49,619 bases of DNA from Clostridia bacterium (GCA_017468385.1 JAFUIQ010000008.1:1-49619), one strand, 5' to 3'; shown: positions 16,057 to 26,343, numbered from the stretch's first letter. Notes: generated by a model from the sequence alone, not told the origin. A program made the numbers and translations.

Positions 16057-16419
16057 TTACACTCCGTAATGAATCATGTATTTCTCGCACTCGATTGCTT
16101 GACGTATCAAAGACGCAAAAGCTACTAGCCTTTTGTCTCGTCGATATCTTTTGTCAGAAACTACGATATTCAGCAGCTTTGGTAATGAGCTGGGGGGAAT
16201 GATGGTAGTTCCCCAGCGAGAGAGTGCCTTTTGAGGTTGCAGAATATGCTCGTCATAAACATTAAATGTATCTATTTCCAAAAGAGAATCCCACCAATCA
16301 TTCAGATATTTGTCATCATCGATGGCTACACAATTGTATCTCTCTGGAGCATATTCTGTATAATCCCCATATTCATCAAAACACTCAATAATACCAAACT
16401 CTGTTTTAATCATACGCAT
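16057..16419 (-). CDS. AT-rich orphan gene between the two uvrA 3' ends
   Basis: A protein of about 120 residues, acidic and aromatic-rich at the N-terminus ([16 protein letters not shown]) and with a basic centre ([11 protein letters not shown]). No signal peptide, membrane segment or known motif. It begins about 18 nt after the uvrA stop, on the same strand; ATG 16419 is chosen, though GTG 16422 or ATG 16413 are possible, and the ribosome site is weak, so coupling to uvrA is likely. Its AT-rich DNA contrasts with uvrA on one side and the uvrA copy on the other. An immunity-type role is a guess from size and composition only. Confidence 0.65.
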   Translation of the reverse strand: MRMIKTEFGIIECFDEYGDYTEYAPERYNCVAIDDDKYLNDWWDSLLEIDTFNVYDEHILQPQKALSRWGTTIIPPSSLPKLLNIVVSDKRYRRDKRLVAFASLIRQAIECEKYMIHYGV

Positions 16420-16437
16420 CACCCGTTCGTCAACTTC

Positions 16438-19281
16438 TCATTTACCGTTCTGTTTCATCCCCAGCTTCTCCCTGAGGAACTGGCCGGTGTAGGATTTCTC
16501 CACCTGTGCCACCTCCTCGGGGGTTCCCTGGGCGATGACGGTACCGCCGGCGTCTCCGCCCTCCGGTCCCATATCGATGATGTGATCCGCTACCTTGATC
16601 ACGTCCAGATTATGCTCGATGACCAGCACCGTATTGCCCGCGTCCACCAGCCGCTGGAGGATAGCGATCAGCCGCTCCACGTCGGCGGAATGGAGGCCTG
16701 TGGTGGGCTCATCGAGGACGTAGAAGGTCTTGCCCGTGGATCGCTTGGACAATTCCGTGGCCAGTTTCACCCGCTGGGCCTCGCCGCCGGAGAGAGTGGT
16801 GGCCGCCTGTCCCAATTTCACATAGCCCAGGCCCACGTCGTGGATGGTCCGCACCCGATTCGCAATCCGGGGGATATCGGCAAAGAAATCGCAGGCCTCC
16901 TCCACGGTCATATCCAGCACGTCCGCGATGCTCTTGCCCTTGTATTTGACCTCCAGCGTATCCCGATTGTAGCGGGAGCCGTGGCACACGTCGCATTTCA
17001 CATACACATCGGGCAGGAAATGCATCTCGATCCGCTTCACGCCGTCGCCCTCGCAGGCCTCGCACCGGCCACCTTTGGTATTGAAGCTGAACCGGCCCGC
17101 CGCATATCCCCGCATCTTGGCCGCGGGGGTTTTGGCGAACAGCTCCCGGATGTCGTTGAACAGTCCCGTATAGGTGGCGGGATTGGAGCGGGGGGTGCGC
17201 CCGATGGGGCTCTGATCGATGGCGATGACTTTATCCAGCGCGTCGATTCCGTCCATGCCCCGATGCTTGCCGGGCCAGGTGGATGCGCGGTTCAGTTTCC
17301 GCGCCAGGGCGGGATAGACGATGCCGTTGACGAGAGAGGATTTGCCCGATCCGGACACGCCGGTGACGCAGACAAAGCATCCCAGGGGAATCTTTACATC
17401 GATTTTCTTCAGATTGTTGACCTCGGCGCCGTACACGCTGAGGAATTTTCCATTGCCCGCCCGGCGGGAGTTCGGCACGGCGATCTGCCGCTGGCCGGTG
17501 AGGAACGCGCCGGTGACGGAATCCTTACATTGGCGGATCTCCTCCGGCGTGCCGGAGAAGATGACTTCACCGCCGTGGACGCCGGCACCGGGACCGATAT
17601 CCACGATGTGGTCGGCGGAGGCCATGGTTTCCTCGTCGTGCTCCACCACGAGAACGGAGTTACCCAGATCCCGCAGATGCTTCAGCGTGGCGATCAGGCG
17701 GCTGTTATCCCGCTGATGCAGGCCGATGGACGGCTCATCCAGCACGTACATCACGCCGGTGAGGGCCGATCCGATCTGGGTGGCCAGGCGGATGCGCTGT
17801 GCCTCGCCGCCGGAGAGAGTCCCCGCCCGGCGGGACAGGGTAAGGTAATCCAGCCCCACGTTGATGAGGAAGCCCAGGCGGGAGCGAAGCTCCTTCATGA
17901 TCTCCCGGGCGATCATCTCCTCGGAGGGAGTGAACGTCAGGCTGTTGATGAAATCGAGTGCGTCGCAGATGGACAGATCGCACAGGGCGGTGATATCCAT
18001 GCCGCCCACTCTCACGCTGAGGGCGGAGGGGTTCAGCCGCTTGCCGCCGCACTCGGGACAGGTGCTCTCCTCCATGAACTGCTGATAGTAATCCGCCTCG
18101 GCGCTGTTCATATTCACACGGGAATTTATGATGGGAATCACGCCCTCCCATTTCGCGAAGGCGCGGCGTCCCACCTTGCCGAAATAGCGGGTGACGTCGT
18201 ATTCCTCCTCCCCCGTACCCCAGAGCAGGGCGTGCATGGCATCGGGGGGGAATTCGCACAGGGGCGTATCCAGGGTAAATCCGTACTTTTTGCCCACGGC
18301 GGCCACCAGCGGTCCGTTCCAGGAATCGGGGGTCACGGTTTTGAATCCGTTGACGGCCAGTCCTCCCTCGGCGAGGGAGAGAAGCTTGTTGGGCATGATC
18401 TTCTCCGGGGAAACGGAGCGGAGCACGCCGATGCCGAGACAATGGGGGCAGGCGCCGAAGGGATTGTTGAAGGAAAACAGCCGGGGCTCGAGTTCCCCGA
18501 TGCTGACGCCGTGCTCGGGGCAGGCGTAGCGGGTGGAGTATTCGTAGGTTTTCCCCTCGCCCTCTCTTGGCACGGTGACGATCATAACATCGCCGTCGCT
18601 CTCCCGAAGGGCGGTCTCCACGGAGTCGCTGAGGCGGGTGCGGATGTCGTCCCGCATGACCAGGCGGTCGATAACCAGCTCGATCGTGTGCTTTTTATTT
18701 TTATCCAGGCCCATGTCCTCCACGATATCCGAAACCACGCCGTCCACCCGGGCGCGGACGTAGCCGCTCTTCATGGCGGAAGCAAAAATCTTCTCGTGGC
18801 GGCCTTTTTTGCCGCGGACCACGGGGGACAGCACCATAAACCGCTCGCCCTCGGGCATCTCCATCACGGAATCGATGATCTGATCCACGCCGCTCTGCCG
18901 GATCTCCCGTCCGCAGATGGGGCAATGGGGCACGCCGATGCGGGCATACAAAAGGCGGAGATAGTCGTAGATCTCCGTGACGGTGCCCACGGTGGAGCGG
19001 GGATTTTTGCTGGTGGTTTTCTGATCGATGGCGATGGCGGGAGAGAGTCCCTCAATGGAATCCACGTCGGGCTTGTCCAGCTGGCCCAGGAACATACGGG
19101 CATAGGAGGACAAGGACTCCACGAAGCGGCGATGTCCCTCCGCATAGAGGGTATCGAAAGCCAGGGAGGATTTGCCCGATCCGGAAAGGCCGGTGAACAC
19201 CACCAGCTTACCCCGGGGGATCGTCAGATCGATATTTTTCAGATTATGCATCCGCGCACCGCGGACGGTGATTTCGTTCAT
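16438..19281 (-). CDS. uvrA: Excinuclease ABC subunit A
   Basis: UvrA is the damage-recognition ATPase of nucleotide excision repair and loads UvrB. The 947-residue product has the first Walker [10 protein letters not shown] near residue 32, a zinc finger (CPIC...), the signature [11 protein letters not shown], a second Walker [10 protein letters not shown], the CEACEGDG zinc module and a second signature [11 protein letters not shown] with [11 protein letters not shown]. The start is ATG 19281 ([14 protein letters not shown]) with AAAGGA upstream; a frame extending to 19362 lacks support. Its 3' 247 bp is duplicated downstream around an orphan gene. uvrB lies upstream on the same strand. Confidence 0.97.
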   Translation of the reverse strand: MNEITVRGARMHNLKNIDLTIPRGKLVVFTGLSGSGKSSLAFDTLYAEGHRRFVESLSSYARMFLGQLDKPDVDSIEGLSPAIAIDQKTTSKNPRSTVGTVTEIYDYLRLLYARIGVPHCPICGREIRQSGVDQIIDSVMEMPEGERFMVLSPVVRGKKGRHEKIFASAMKSGYVRARVDGVVSDIVEDMGLDKNKKHTIELVIDRLVMRDDIRTRLSDSVETALRESDGDVMIVTVPREGEGKTYEYSTRYACPEHGVSIGELEPRLFSFNNPFGACPHCLGIGVLRSVSPEKIMPNKLLSLAEGGLAVNGFKTVTPDSWNGPLVAAVGKKYGFTLDTPLCEFPPDAMHALLWGTGEEEYDVTRYFGKVGRRAFAKWEGVIPIINSRVNMNSAEADYYQQFMEESTCPECGGKRLNPSALSVRVGGMDITALCDLSICDALDFINSLTFTPSEEMIAREIMKELRSRLGFLINVGLDYLTLSRRAGTLSGGEAQRIRLATQIGSALTGVMYVLDEPSIGLHQRDNSRLIATLKHLRDLGNSVLVVEHDEETMASADHIVDIGPGAGVHGGEVIFSGTPEEIRQCKDSVTGAFLTGQRQIAVPNSRRAGNGKFLSVYGAEVNNLKKIDVKIPLGCFVCVTGVSGSGKSSLVNGIVYPALARKLNRASTWPGKHRGMDGIDALDKVIAIDQSPIGRTPRSNPATYTGLFNDIRELFAKTPAAKMRGYAAGRFSFNTKGGRCEACEGDGVKRIEMHFLPDVYVKCDVCHGSRYNRDTLEVKYKGKSIADVLDMTVEEACDFFADIPRIANRVRTIHDVGLGYVKLGQAATTLSGGEAQRVKLATELSKRSTGKTFYVLDEPTTGLHSADVERLIAILQRLVDAGNTVLVIEHNLDVIKVADHIIDMGPEGGDAGGTVIAQGTPEEVAQVEKSYTGQFLREKLGMKQNGK

Positions 19282-19388
19282 ATAGAATCCTTTCGGTTGA
19301 AGGGGATTTTTTCTTACTGGAAACACAGCCGGAAACCAGACTGTGTTTGCTCTTTCTTGCACCGTTTTGTATAGCTATATTTTTTCAC

Positions 19389-19455
19389 TGTGAGGGAGAG
19401 AAACCATCTCAAACGCCGAAGTTTCCGCCCCGCGCCCCACTTCCTTGGCTCTCGC
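19389..19455. repeat. Short dispersed repeat, copy 1 (left of uvrB)
   Basis: Positions 19389-19424 are identical to 21668-21703, and the word TTCCTTGGCTCTCGC ends both copies with a variable stretch between. The intergenic space 19282-19609 also holds small palindromes (TTCCGC/GCGGAA, GATGGC/GCCATC) and no gene. Confidence 0.85.
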
Positions 19456-19609
19456 AAAGAAAGAAAATATTTTTATCCGGAGCCAAGGAGATGGGAGTTT
19501 TATCCTCGGAGACGGACGGGATTCCGCTTTTGCGGAACGATGGCCTCTGCCATCGCGTCCGGCTCGCGCAGATGGCCGGCTGTGTTCGCACCCGCTCACG
19601 CCATCTGCA

Positions 19610-21598
19610 TTACTTAACAATCTGCAACTCTCTTATCTTATCCCGCAGATAGGCCGCTTCCTCGAAGCGGAGTTCCTTCGCGGCCCGCTTCATCTGCTCC
19701 GTCAGTTCCTCAATCCGTGCCTGCCGCTCGGCGGCGGATTCCTTCACGGGATCGGCGTGGCGGCCCTTCCGCTTATCCAGCCGCTTCCTGTTCTCCTCCG
19801 AGGTGCCGATGGCGATCAGTTCCCGGATGCCCTTCTGCACCGTCTTCGGGGTGATGCCGTGCTCCTCGTTGTACTGCTTCTGGATCCGGCGGCGGCGCTC
19901 CGTTTCGTACAGCGCCGCTTTGATGGATCGTGTCATCACGTCCGCGTAGAGGATTACCTTGCCCTCTGCGTTGCGGGCGGCGCGGCCGATGGTCTGGATC
20001 AGGGATGTCTCCGAGCGGAGCAGGCCTTCCTTATCCGCGTCCAGAATGGCCACCAGAGTGACCTCGGGCAGGTCGATGCCCTCGCGGAGCAGATTGATGC
20101 CCACCAGCACGTCAAACATACCGGTGCGCAGATCCCGCAAGAGTTCCATGCGCTCCATGGTTTCTACGTTGTGGTGGATATACTTCACCCGGATGCCCAA
20201 CTCGTCCAGATATTCCGTCAGATCCTCCGCCATTTTGGTGGTCAGCGTGGTGACCAGCACCCGCTCGCCGCGGGATGTGCGCTGACGGATCTCGCCGATG
20301 AGATCGTCGATCTGTGTCTCTACGGGCCGCACCTCCACCACAGGATCAAGCAGTCCCGTGGGGCGGATCAGCTGCTCCACAATCTGGGAGGAATGCTCTC
20401 TTTCGTAATCCGCCGGGGTGGCGGACAGGCAGATCACCTGATTCAGTTTGCCCTCGAACTCCTCAAAGCGGAGGGGACGGTTGTCAAAAGCGGAGGGCAG
20501 ACGGAATCCGTACTGCACCAGATTCTCCTTTCTTGCCCGATCGCCGCCGCTCATACCCCGCACCTGGGGCAGGGTGGCGTGGCTCTCGTCGATGAACATA
20601 ATAAAATCGTCCGGGAAATAATCCATCAGGGTATGGGGCGTCTCCCCGGGCTGTCGTCCCTCGAAGATGCCGGAATAATTCTCCACGCCGGAGCAGTAGC
20701 CGATCTCGCGGAGCATTTCCAAATCGTATTTCGTCCGCTCCTCGATGCGCTGTGCCTCCAGCAGTTTATTCTCACTCTTGAAATAGGCGACCCGTTCCGC
20801 CAGTTCACTTTCGATGCGCTCGTAGGCGCTCTCCCGCATCTCCGGCGCGATCACGTAATGATTGGCGGGGTACACCGCCGCATAGGTGAGATCGCGGATG
20901 GCCGCGCCGGTCAGGGGATTGATCTCCGTGACCCGGTCGATCTCGTCGCCGAAAAATTCCACACGGATGGCCTTATCCGAGGAATTGGAGGGGAAAATCT
21001 CCACCGTATCCCCCCGCACGCGGAACTTATTGCGGGCGAAGGCCACGTCGTTCCGATCGTACTGGATATCCACCAGATGGGCAATCAGCTGCTCCCTCGA
21101 TATCCCCATACCGGGGCGGAGGGAGGTGACCTGGGCCTTGTACTCCTCGGGGGAACCGAGGGAATAGATGCAGGACACGCTGGCCACCACGATCACGTCC
21201 CGCCGCTCAAACAGGGCGCTGGTGGCGCTGTGACGGAGCTTGTCGATCTCCTCGTTGACCAGGGCATCCTTTTCGATATACATATCCTTGCCGGGGACGT
21301 AGGCCTCCGGCTGGTAATAATCGTAGTAGGAAACGAAGTATTCCACCGCGTTCTCGGGAAAAAACTCCCGCAGCTCCGTGCACAGCTGGGCGGCCAAAGT
21401 TTTGTTATGGGCCAGCACCAGGGTGGGACGGTTCAGCCGGGCGATCACGTTGGCCATAGTAAACGTCTTGCCCGATCCGGTGACGCCGAGCAGCGTCTGC
21501 ATCCGCATGCCGGATTCCACGCCCGCCACCAGGGCATCGATGGCCTGGGGCTGGTCGCCCGTGGGGGTGTATTCGCTTTTCAGGTGAAATACGTCCAT
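19610..21598 (-). CDS. uvrB: Excinuclease ABC subunit B
   Basis: UvrB is the helicase-like subunit that verifies damage and binds UvrC. The 662-residue product has Walker A GVTGSGKT (38-45), the beta-hairpin region [17 protein letters not shown] near [11 protein letters not shown], motif [11 protein letters not shown] and a C-terminal UVR motif ([20 protein letters not shown]). AAGGAG lies 5 nt before ATG 21598. It is separated from uvrA by 328 bp containing repeat DNA, so they may be separate transcripts, and a copy of the same short repeat lies on each side of it. Confidence 0.97.
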   Translation of the reverse strand: MDVFHLKSEYTPTGDQPQAIDALVAGVESGMRMQTLLGVTGSGKTFTMANVIARLNRPTLVLAHNKTLAAQLCTELREFFPENAVEYFVSYYDYYQPEAYVPGKDMYIEKDALVNEEIDKLRHSATSALFERRDVIVVASVSCIYSLGSPEEYKAQVTSLRPGMGISREQLIAHLVDIQYDRNDVAFARNKFRVRGDTVEIFPSNSSDKAIRVEFFGDEIDRVTEINPLTGAAIRDLTYAAVYPANHYVIAPEMRESAYERIESELAERVAYFKSENKLLEAQRIEERTKYDLEMLREIGYCSGVENYSGIFEGRQPGETPHTLMDYFPDDFIMFIDESHATLPQVRGMSGGDRARKENLVQYGFRLPSAFDNRPLRFEEFEGKLNQVICLSATPADYEREHSSQIVEQLIRPTGLLDPVVEVRPVETQIDDLIGEIRQRTSRGERVLVTTLTTKMAEDLTEYLDELGIRVKYIHHNVETMERMELLRDLRTGMFDVLVGINLLREGIDLPEVTLVAILDADKEGLLRSETSLIQTIGRAARNAEGKVILYADVMTRSIKAALYETERRRRIQKQYNEEHGITPKTVQKGIRELIAIGTSEENRKRLDKRKGRHADPVKESAAERQARIEELTEQMKRAAKELRFEEAAYLRDKIRELQIVK

Positions 21599-21667
21599 GT
21601 GTGTCTCCTTATGGGGATTTCGTGGTGAAGATTTCGCAGAAATTCCAACTTACCGAAAATTCTTCTT

Positions 21668-21740
21668 TGTGAGGGAGAGAAACCATCTCAAACGCCGAAG
21701 TTTTCTCTCCCTCACACTCCCACATTTCCTTGGCTCTCGC
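21668..21740. repeat. Short dispersed repeat, copy 2 (right of uvrB)
   Basis: The first 36 bp match 19389-19424 exactly and the last 15 bp match 19441-19455. The middle differs (here TCTCTCCCTCACACTCCCAC), and together with the leading GTGAGGGAGAGA it makes a hairpin. The two copies are in the same orientation, 2.28 kb apart. Confidence 0.85.
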
Positions 21741-21785
21741 TTTATTTAATAATTCGTCAACTTGCTATGTCCATAGTATTGTTCT

Positions 21786-22289
21786 TTATTTAACAACAAA
21801 ATAACAATAATCCAGAATTACATTTCCCTTTTCGTCCGGGGTTGTGTATCGGGGGCACAGACAATTCTCAAACGACCAAACGGCACCGTTCTCATCCCGC
21901 CATATTTTCATGCCATTCTCTTCCAATTTCTGTTTGCATGCACTTGTATTATGTACCTCTTTTTCTTTTCCGTAGATCCAGCAAGTACCCAAACTCAGGT
22001 TCTTGAAATCTATGCTGACGAAGCCATCGGGGACTGGCGTGTTTTCCGGTGTGAGCATACCTATGTAATACGAAAAAGGCTCCCCTTCCGCACGACGCTC
22101 CACACCGATATAGCCGCCGCCATTTTCCCAAAGGGACAGGATCGCATTTGTGCCACCCATGGTCTTTTCAAGCAAATCGAACCAGCCGTTCTGCCACCAC
22201 TCGCCCCAATGTCCGAAGTTATCATATTTTTTCCCGATAAATCTCATCGTGGGGATGCTCTCTTTGAAAACTTTAATTATTTCTGCCAT
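21786..22289 (-). CDS. GyrI-like/effector-binding domain protein
   Basis: A 167-residue single-domain protein of the GyrI-like small-molecule-binding (SRPBCC-like, AraC effector domain) type, judged by the RFIGKKYDNFGHWGEWW start, the GGGYIGVERR and FSYYIGMLTPENTPVPDGFVSI segments and the late WRDENGAVWSFENC. No DNA-binding domain is present. It may bind a cationic or hydrophobic compound in the cytoplasm. It has its own sigma-A promoter and AGGAG 8 nt before the ATG. It is AT-richer than uvrB and is probably another accessory insert. Confidence 0.75.
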   Translation of the reverse strand: MAEIIKVFKESIPTMRFIGKKYDNFGHWGEWWQNGWFDLLEKTMGGTNAILSLWENGGGYIGVERRAEGEPFSYYIGMLTPENTPVPDGFVSIDFKNLSLGTCWIYGKEKEVHNTSACKQKLEENGMKIWRDENGAVWSFENCLCPRYTTPDEKGNVILDYCYFVVK

Positions 22290-22352
22290 AGTCCTTCTCC
22301 TAAATCAGGTCGTATTTTTATTGACACTAAGTTCTCTTTTTGCTATGTGTAC

Positions 22353-22381
22353 ATTATATCACACTCGCCGAGGCGTGTAAA
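22353..22381 (-). promoter_or_regulatory. Sigma-A promoter for the GyrI-like gene
   Basis: On the - strand TTTACA (22381-22376), a 17-bp spacer and TATAAT (22358-22353), about 65 nt before the start codon. Confidence 0.8.
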
Positions 22382-22419
22382 GCGGAAATCGGTACAATTG
22401 TTCGCGATTTTTTATGGAA

Positions 22420-22444
22420 AAAGCGAGGGATATTCCCTCGCTTT
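22420..22444 (-). terminator. Hairpin terminator upstream of the GyrI-like gene
   Basis: A perfect 11-bp stem, 22420-22430 with 22434-22444. On the - strand it is followed by TTCC and a T-rich tract, so it would end readthrough from the membrane-protein gene before the GyrI-like promoter. Confidence 0.6.
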
Positions 22445-22471
22445 GCGGTCACCTTGTAGGGAAAATGACGG

Positions 22472-22651
22472 GCGGGCACGGCAGTATAGACTTCAAATTT
22501 TTTATTCACTCTATGCCGTTATCGCCCCAGATTTCCCTCGGAGGTCGCTGCTTGTTCCGCCGCAGGCGGAATGGTGTCGCTTTCCGACACCACCGCGATC
22601 CTCGCGGGCACGGCAGTATAGACTTCAAATTTTTTATTCACTCTATGCCGT
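22472..22651. repeat. 48-bp direct repeat pair with palindromes between
   Basis: Positions 22472-22519 and 22604-22651 are identical 48-bp words, 132 bp apart. The second copy can fold through GGGCACGGC/GCCGTGCCC around an A/T-rich loop. Between them lie two small palindromes, TTCCGCC/GGCGGAA and GGTGTCG/CGACACC. The second copy supplies the stop and last codons (GHGIE) of the membrane-protein gene. The stretch 22290-22637 has no gene. Confidence 0.9.
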
Positions 22652-24278
22652 GCCCAATATACCCAAACTCGCCCTCTTCCCAGATTAACGCCCACAGCGT
22701 TCCGTCCGGATAATACAGGCGATAATCCTGCTCGCCGATCTGCTCCGCCGTCAAGGGGATCAACTCCCCATTCTCCCACAGCCACAGCTGATCGAAGCCG
22801 CTGATCCGCTTGGTATCCCGGTTCCAGCCCCGGTAGAAAGAGAATCCCTCCGTCACCAGCGGCACCGGCGTAAAGGCCACGGGCGATCCCTTCACCGCGG
22901 TCAGCTTGCTTTCCAGCGTCCAATCCGCCGCGGCCACGGACGCGATGTGCTCGTGATAGGCGTAATTCTGCTCCGCCACGGGGAATTCCTTCACGCTGAG
23001 GAATCCCACGCGCCCCTCCATCTCCGATTCCCGGGCCAGAATTGCCTCCGCCAGCGCCCGATCGGCCGCCGCCGTGGCTTTGTAATCCCCGATTTCCGAA
23101 GCGCACCCCAGCAGGCACACAAACAGCACCGCCGATGCCGCCACCGCCATGAGCCGCCGACGGCGGATCAGGGATCGGAAAAGCAGATCGATGAGGATGG
23201 CCGCGCCCAAAAAAGAGGGCACGGTGGATCGCAGGGAGAAATAAGGTCTCGCAATCACGAGAAAGGGGGTAACGGGGGCGATGGCCAAAAGGAATCCCCA
23301 CACGAGGGCCCGCCGCCATCCCGCAATCGACACCACGGCCCGTCCCCGACGGGGCCACTGCATGACGGCGTACCACACGCCCAACCCGGCGGCGGCGATC
23401 AGATACACCCATCCGCCCATGCCGCCGGTGACGCAGGCAAGCAGACCCCGCCAACATCCCAAAAACGTGGTACGCACGCCGGCGGACAGAAAGGACACGC
23501 CGATCTGCCACGCCAGATCCGGCAAAAATACCTCAAAATAATAGGGCGTATCGGGAAGTATCAACTCCATGCGGTTGGCCAGGGGACTTTCCGTTTGGAA
23601 ATAGGATGTGAATCCAAAGTAGATGCCCACGCACAAAAAGGCCAGCCACGCGGCCGATGCCCGCCGATCCCGCCAATGATGCAGGAAAATCAGAGCCGAC
23701 AGGGTGAGGGAGAGCACCAGAATCTGCTCATAAAAGCTGAAGGAAAGCAGTTCCAGCAGAAAGAACAGGGGCACCCGCCACCATTTTCCCCGATCGATAA
23801 AATCGCACAGCACCGCCGCGGCGCAGGCGGTAAAAAACAGTCCGCTGACCACCCGGGTGGCGGCGGAGAGCCAATAGGTGCCCTCGCATCCCAGGGGAAG
23901 GAGGGTATAGATCACGGAAAAGATCGGTCCCATCTCGAAGAAGCGGGACAGCACCCGCCGGAGAAGCACCGCGGATATGCCGTGCATCACGGCCATGAGG
24001 ATCACGGCAAAAAACAGATTGCCCCGCATCTGTCCGACCACGAACAGATCCATGACGGCCGCCATGGGGCGGGAGGCAAACAGGCCCTCCCGGGCGATCA
24101 GCGCACCGTAATCCCGGGAGGTGGGATAGAGCAGGTACTGGACGGTGTCGTCCAGAATGGGCTCGTAATACACGCCGCCGAAGGACGCGCGCAGAAGCAG
24201 TGCCAGAATAAAAAGCACCGCACAGGCAAGGGTGCGCCTGGTTCCTGTGCTGCTGTGCATTGAGTGCAAACGGAACAT
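22638..24278 (-). CDS. Polytopic membrane protein, possibly a GT-C-type glycosyltransferase
   Basis: A 546-residue protein with about ten hydrophobic segments in residues 15-400 and a soluble C-terminal domain of about 130 residues. The first outer loop carries GGVYYEPILDDTVQYLLYP, an acidic pair in the place where GT-C glycosyltransferases hold their catalytic Asp, and the general topology agrees. I do not recognise a named family. The start is ATG 24278 because AGGAGG lies at 24285-24290; the longer frame runs into the GyrB-like gene. The C-terminus GHGIE is encoded by a 48-bp repeat. With the acetylation genes upstream it hints at surface-glycan modification. Confidence 0.7.
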   Translation of the reverse strand: MFRLHSMHSSTGTRRTLACAVLFILALLLRASFGGVYYEPILDDTVQYLLYPTSRDYGALIAREGLFASRPMAAVMDLFVVGQMRGNLFFAVILMAVMHGISAVLLRRVLSRFFEMGPIFSVIYTLLPLGCEGTYWLSAATRVVSGLFFTACAAAVLCDFIDRGKWWRVPLFFLLELLSFSFYEQILVLSLTLSALIFLHHWRDRRASAAWLAFLCVGIYFGFTSYFQTESPLANRMELILPDTPYYFEVFLPDLAWQIGVSFLSAGVRTTFLGCWRGLLACVTGGMGGWVYLIAAAGLGVWYAVMQWPRRGRAVVSIAGWRRALVWGFLLAIAPVTPFLVIARPYFSLRSTVPSFLGAAILIDLLFRSLIRRRRLMAVAASAVLFVCLLGCASEIGDYKATAAADRALAEAILARESEMEGRVGFLSVKEFPVAEQNYAYHEHIASVAAADWTLESKLTAVKGSPVAFTPVPLVTEGFSFYRGWNRDTKRISGFDQLWLWENGELIPLTAEQIGEQDYRLYYPDGTLWALIWEEGEFGYIGHGIE

Positions 24279-24309
24279 ACGCATCCTCCTGTGCGGTATT
24301 GATTTGGTT

Positions 24310-26310
24310 TTAAATATCCGCCGTGTCCCAATACTGGGCGCCGTAGCGGGTGATGAACTCCTTACGGGCGGGCAGATCGTCGCCCAGGAGCGTCTCAAAG
24401 ATCCGCGCCGTGGCGGCCGCATCCGTGGGATTGACCCGGATCAGGCGGCGGGTGGCGGGATTCATGGTGGTCATGGCCATCATCTGGGGATCGTTCTCAC
24501 CCAGACCTTTGGAGCGCTGGAGGGTGTATTTCATGCCCTCTTTCTCCAGCCGGGCTACGATCTCCGCCTTTTCCGGCTCGTTGTAGGCGAACAGGGTTTC
24601 CTTCTTGGTGGTGATCTCAAAGAGGGGAGATTCCGCGATGTAGATCTTCCCTGCCTCGATCAGCGACGGCAGAAGCCGATAGAAAATCGTGAGAAGCAGG
24701 GTGCGGATCTGGAATCCGTCCTCGTCCGCATCGGTACAGAAGATGATCTTGGACCACTTCAGCGAGTTGATATCGAAGGGCGCGGCGTCGCTCTTGACCT
24801 TGCCCTTGAGCTCCACGCCGCATCCGATGACGCGGAGCAGATCCACAATGATCTCGCTCTTGAAGATGCGGTCGTAGGTGCTTTTCAGACAGTTCAGGGT
24901 CTTGCCGCGGACGGGGATCACCGCCTGGAATTCCGCGTCGCGGGACAGCTTGACCGACGTCAGCGCGGAGTCGCCCTCCACGATGTACAATTCACGCCGG
25001 GTGGGATCCTTGGAGCGGCAGGAAACGAATTTTTCCACCCGATCCGCCCCCACGCCCGTGGAGGTCTGCAGTTTCTTTTTCAGATTCAGTCGGGTGCTCT
25101 CCGCACTCTCCCGGGAGCGCTTGTTGACCAGCACCTGATTCAGGAACTTCTCCGTTTCCGCGGGGCGTTCCATGAAGTAAATTTCCAGCTGCTCCTTGAG
25201 GAAGGAGGTCATGGCCTCGGCGATAAAGGTATTGGTGATGGCCTTCTTCGTCTGGTTGGCGTAGGAGGTCAGGGTGGACTGGGAATTGGTGACCACGATC
25301 ACGCAGTCCTGGATATCCTGGAAGGTAATCTTTGCCTCGTTCTTATTGTATTTTCCCAAGGCTTTCAGCTTTTTATCCACCGCATAGGTAAATGCGGTGC
25401 GCACCGCCTTTTCCGGGGATCCGCCGTGCTCCAGAAAACTGCCGCTGTGGTAGTATTCCAGCACGTTGACCTGGCTGGAGGCACAGAAGGCGATCTCCGC
25501 ACGGAGCTTGTATTCGTCCTTATCGTCCCGATCCCGGCCCTTGGTTTCCAGTTTCCACAAAACCGGCTCGGTCATGGCGGTTTCGCCGGCGATCTCCCGG
25601 ATGTAGTCGGAGATGCCGTTCTCGTAGAGGAAGGATTCCTCGGTGAACTTGCCCCCCTCCTCCTCGAAGCGGACCACAAAGCGGATGCCCGCGGTGACCA
25701 CGGCCTGCCGATGGAGGGTATCCAGGAAGAATTCCCGGGGAATATTGGTATCGGTGAACACTTCCAGATCGGGACGCCACTTGACAGTGGTACCGGTGCG
25801 GCGTTTCTTGCCCGTAATGGGCTCCTTGATGAGCTCGGATACCGGCTCACCCTTTTTAAAATGGATGGAGGACGCCACGCCGCCGGAATAGGAGGTGACG
25901 TCCATATATTCGCTGGAATACTGGGTAGCGCAGGCGCCCAGTCCGTTCAATCCCAAAGAGAATTCATAGGCGGCGCCGCTGTCGTTGTTGTCGTACTTAC
26001 CGCCGGCGTACAATTCACAATAGACCAGCTCCCAGTTGTAGCGGCCCTCGGTTTCGTTGAAGTCCAGCGGCACGCCGCGGCCGAAGTCCTCCACCATCAG
26101 GGATCGGTCGGCAAAGACCGTGGTGATGATCTCCGATCCGTGCCCCTCCCGGGCTTCATCCACGGCGTTGGAGAGAATCTCAAAATAGGAATGCTCGCAT
26201 CCTTCCAGGCCATCCGATCCGAAGATAACGGCGGGGCGCTTGCGGACGCGGTCCGCTCCCTTGAGCATGGTAATCGATTGGTTATCATACTGCGGTGTTT
26301 TCTTTGGCAT
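24310..26310 (-). CDS. Divergent type IIA topoisomerase B subunit (GyrB/ParE-like)
   Basis: A 666-residue protein with a GHKL ATPase (EILSNAVDEA with Glu44, Asn48 and Asp51; DFGRGVP; LGLNGLGACAT), transducer domain, and TOPRIM with Glu445 in EGDSA and DADED at 528-532. Canonical GyrB reads EGDSAGGSA and DADVDGSH; here they are EGDSALTSV and DADEDGFQ, and the DxDxD metal site remains. The late QRSKGLGE motif and C-terminal tail are present. It is probably a second, specialised B subunit rather than the housekeeping GyrB. No A subunit gene is adjacent in this window. GAGGGA lies before the ATG. Confidence 0.85.
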   Translation of the reverse strand: MPKKTPQYDNQSITMLKGADRVRKRPAVIFGSDGLEGCEHSYFEILSNAVDEAREGHGSEIITTVFADRSLMVEDFGRGVPLDFNETEGRYNWELVYCELYAGGKYDNNDSGAAYEFSLGLNGLGACATQYSSEYMDVTSYSGGVASSIHFKKGEPVSELIKEPITGKKRRTGTTVKWRPDLEVFTDTNIPREFFLDTLHRQAVVTAGIRFVVRFEEEGGKFTEESFLYENGISDYIREIAGETAMTEPVLWKLETKGRDRDDKDEYKLRAEIAFCASSQVNVLEYYHSGSFLEHGGSPEKAVRTAFTYAVDKKLKALGKYNKNEAKITFQDIQDCVIVVTNSQSTLTSYANQTKKAITNTFIAEAMTSFLKEQLEIYFMERPAETEKFLNQVLVNKRSRESAESTRLNLKKKLQTSTGVGADRVEKFVSCRSKDPTRRELYIVEGDSALTSVKLSRDAEFQAVIPVRGKTLNCLKSTYDRIFKSEIIVDLLRVIGCGVELKGKVKSDAAPFDINSLKWSKIIFCTDADEDGFQIRTLLLTIFYRLLPSLIEAGKIYIAESPLFEITTKKETLFAYNEPEKAEIVARLEKEGMKYTLQRSKGLGENDPQMMAMTTMNPATRRLIRVNPTDAAATARIFETLLGDDLPARKEFITRYGAQYWDTADI

Positions 26311-26343
26311 AATTCCCTCGTCTTTTGTTTCTATTTTATCAAA

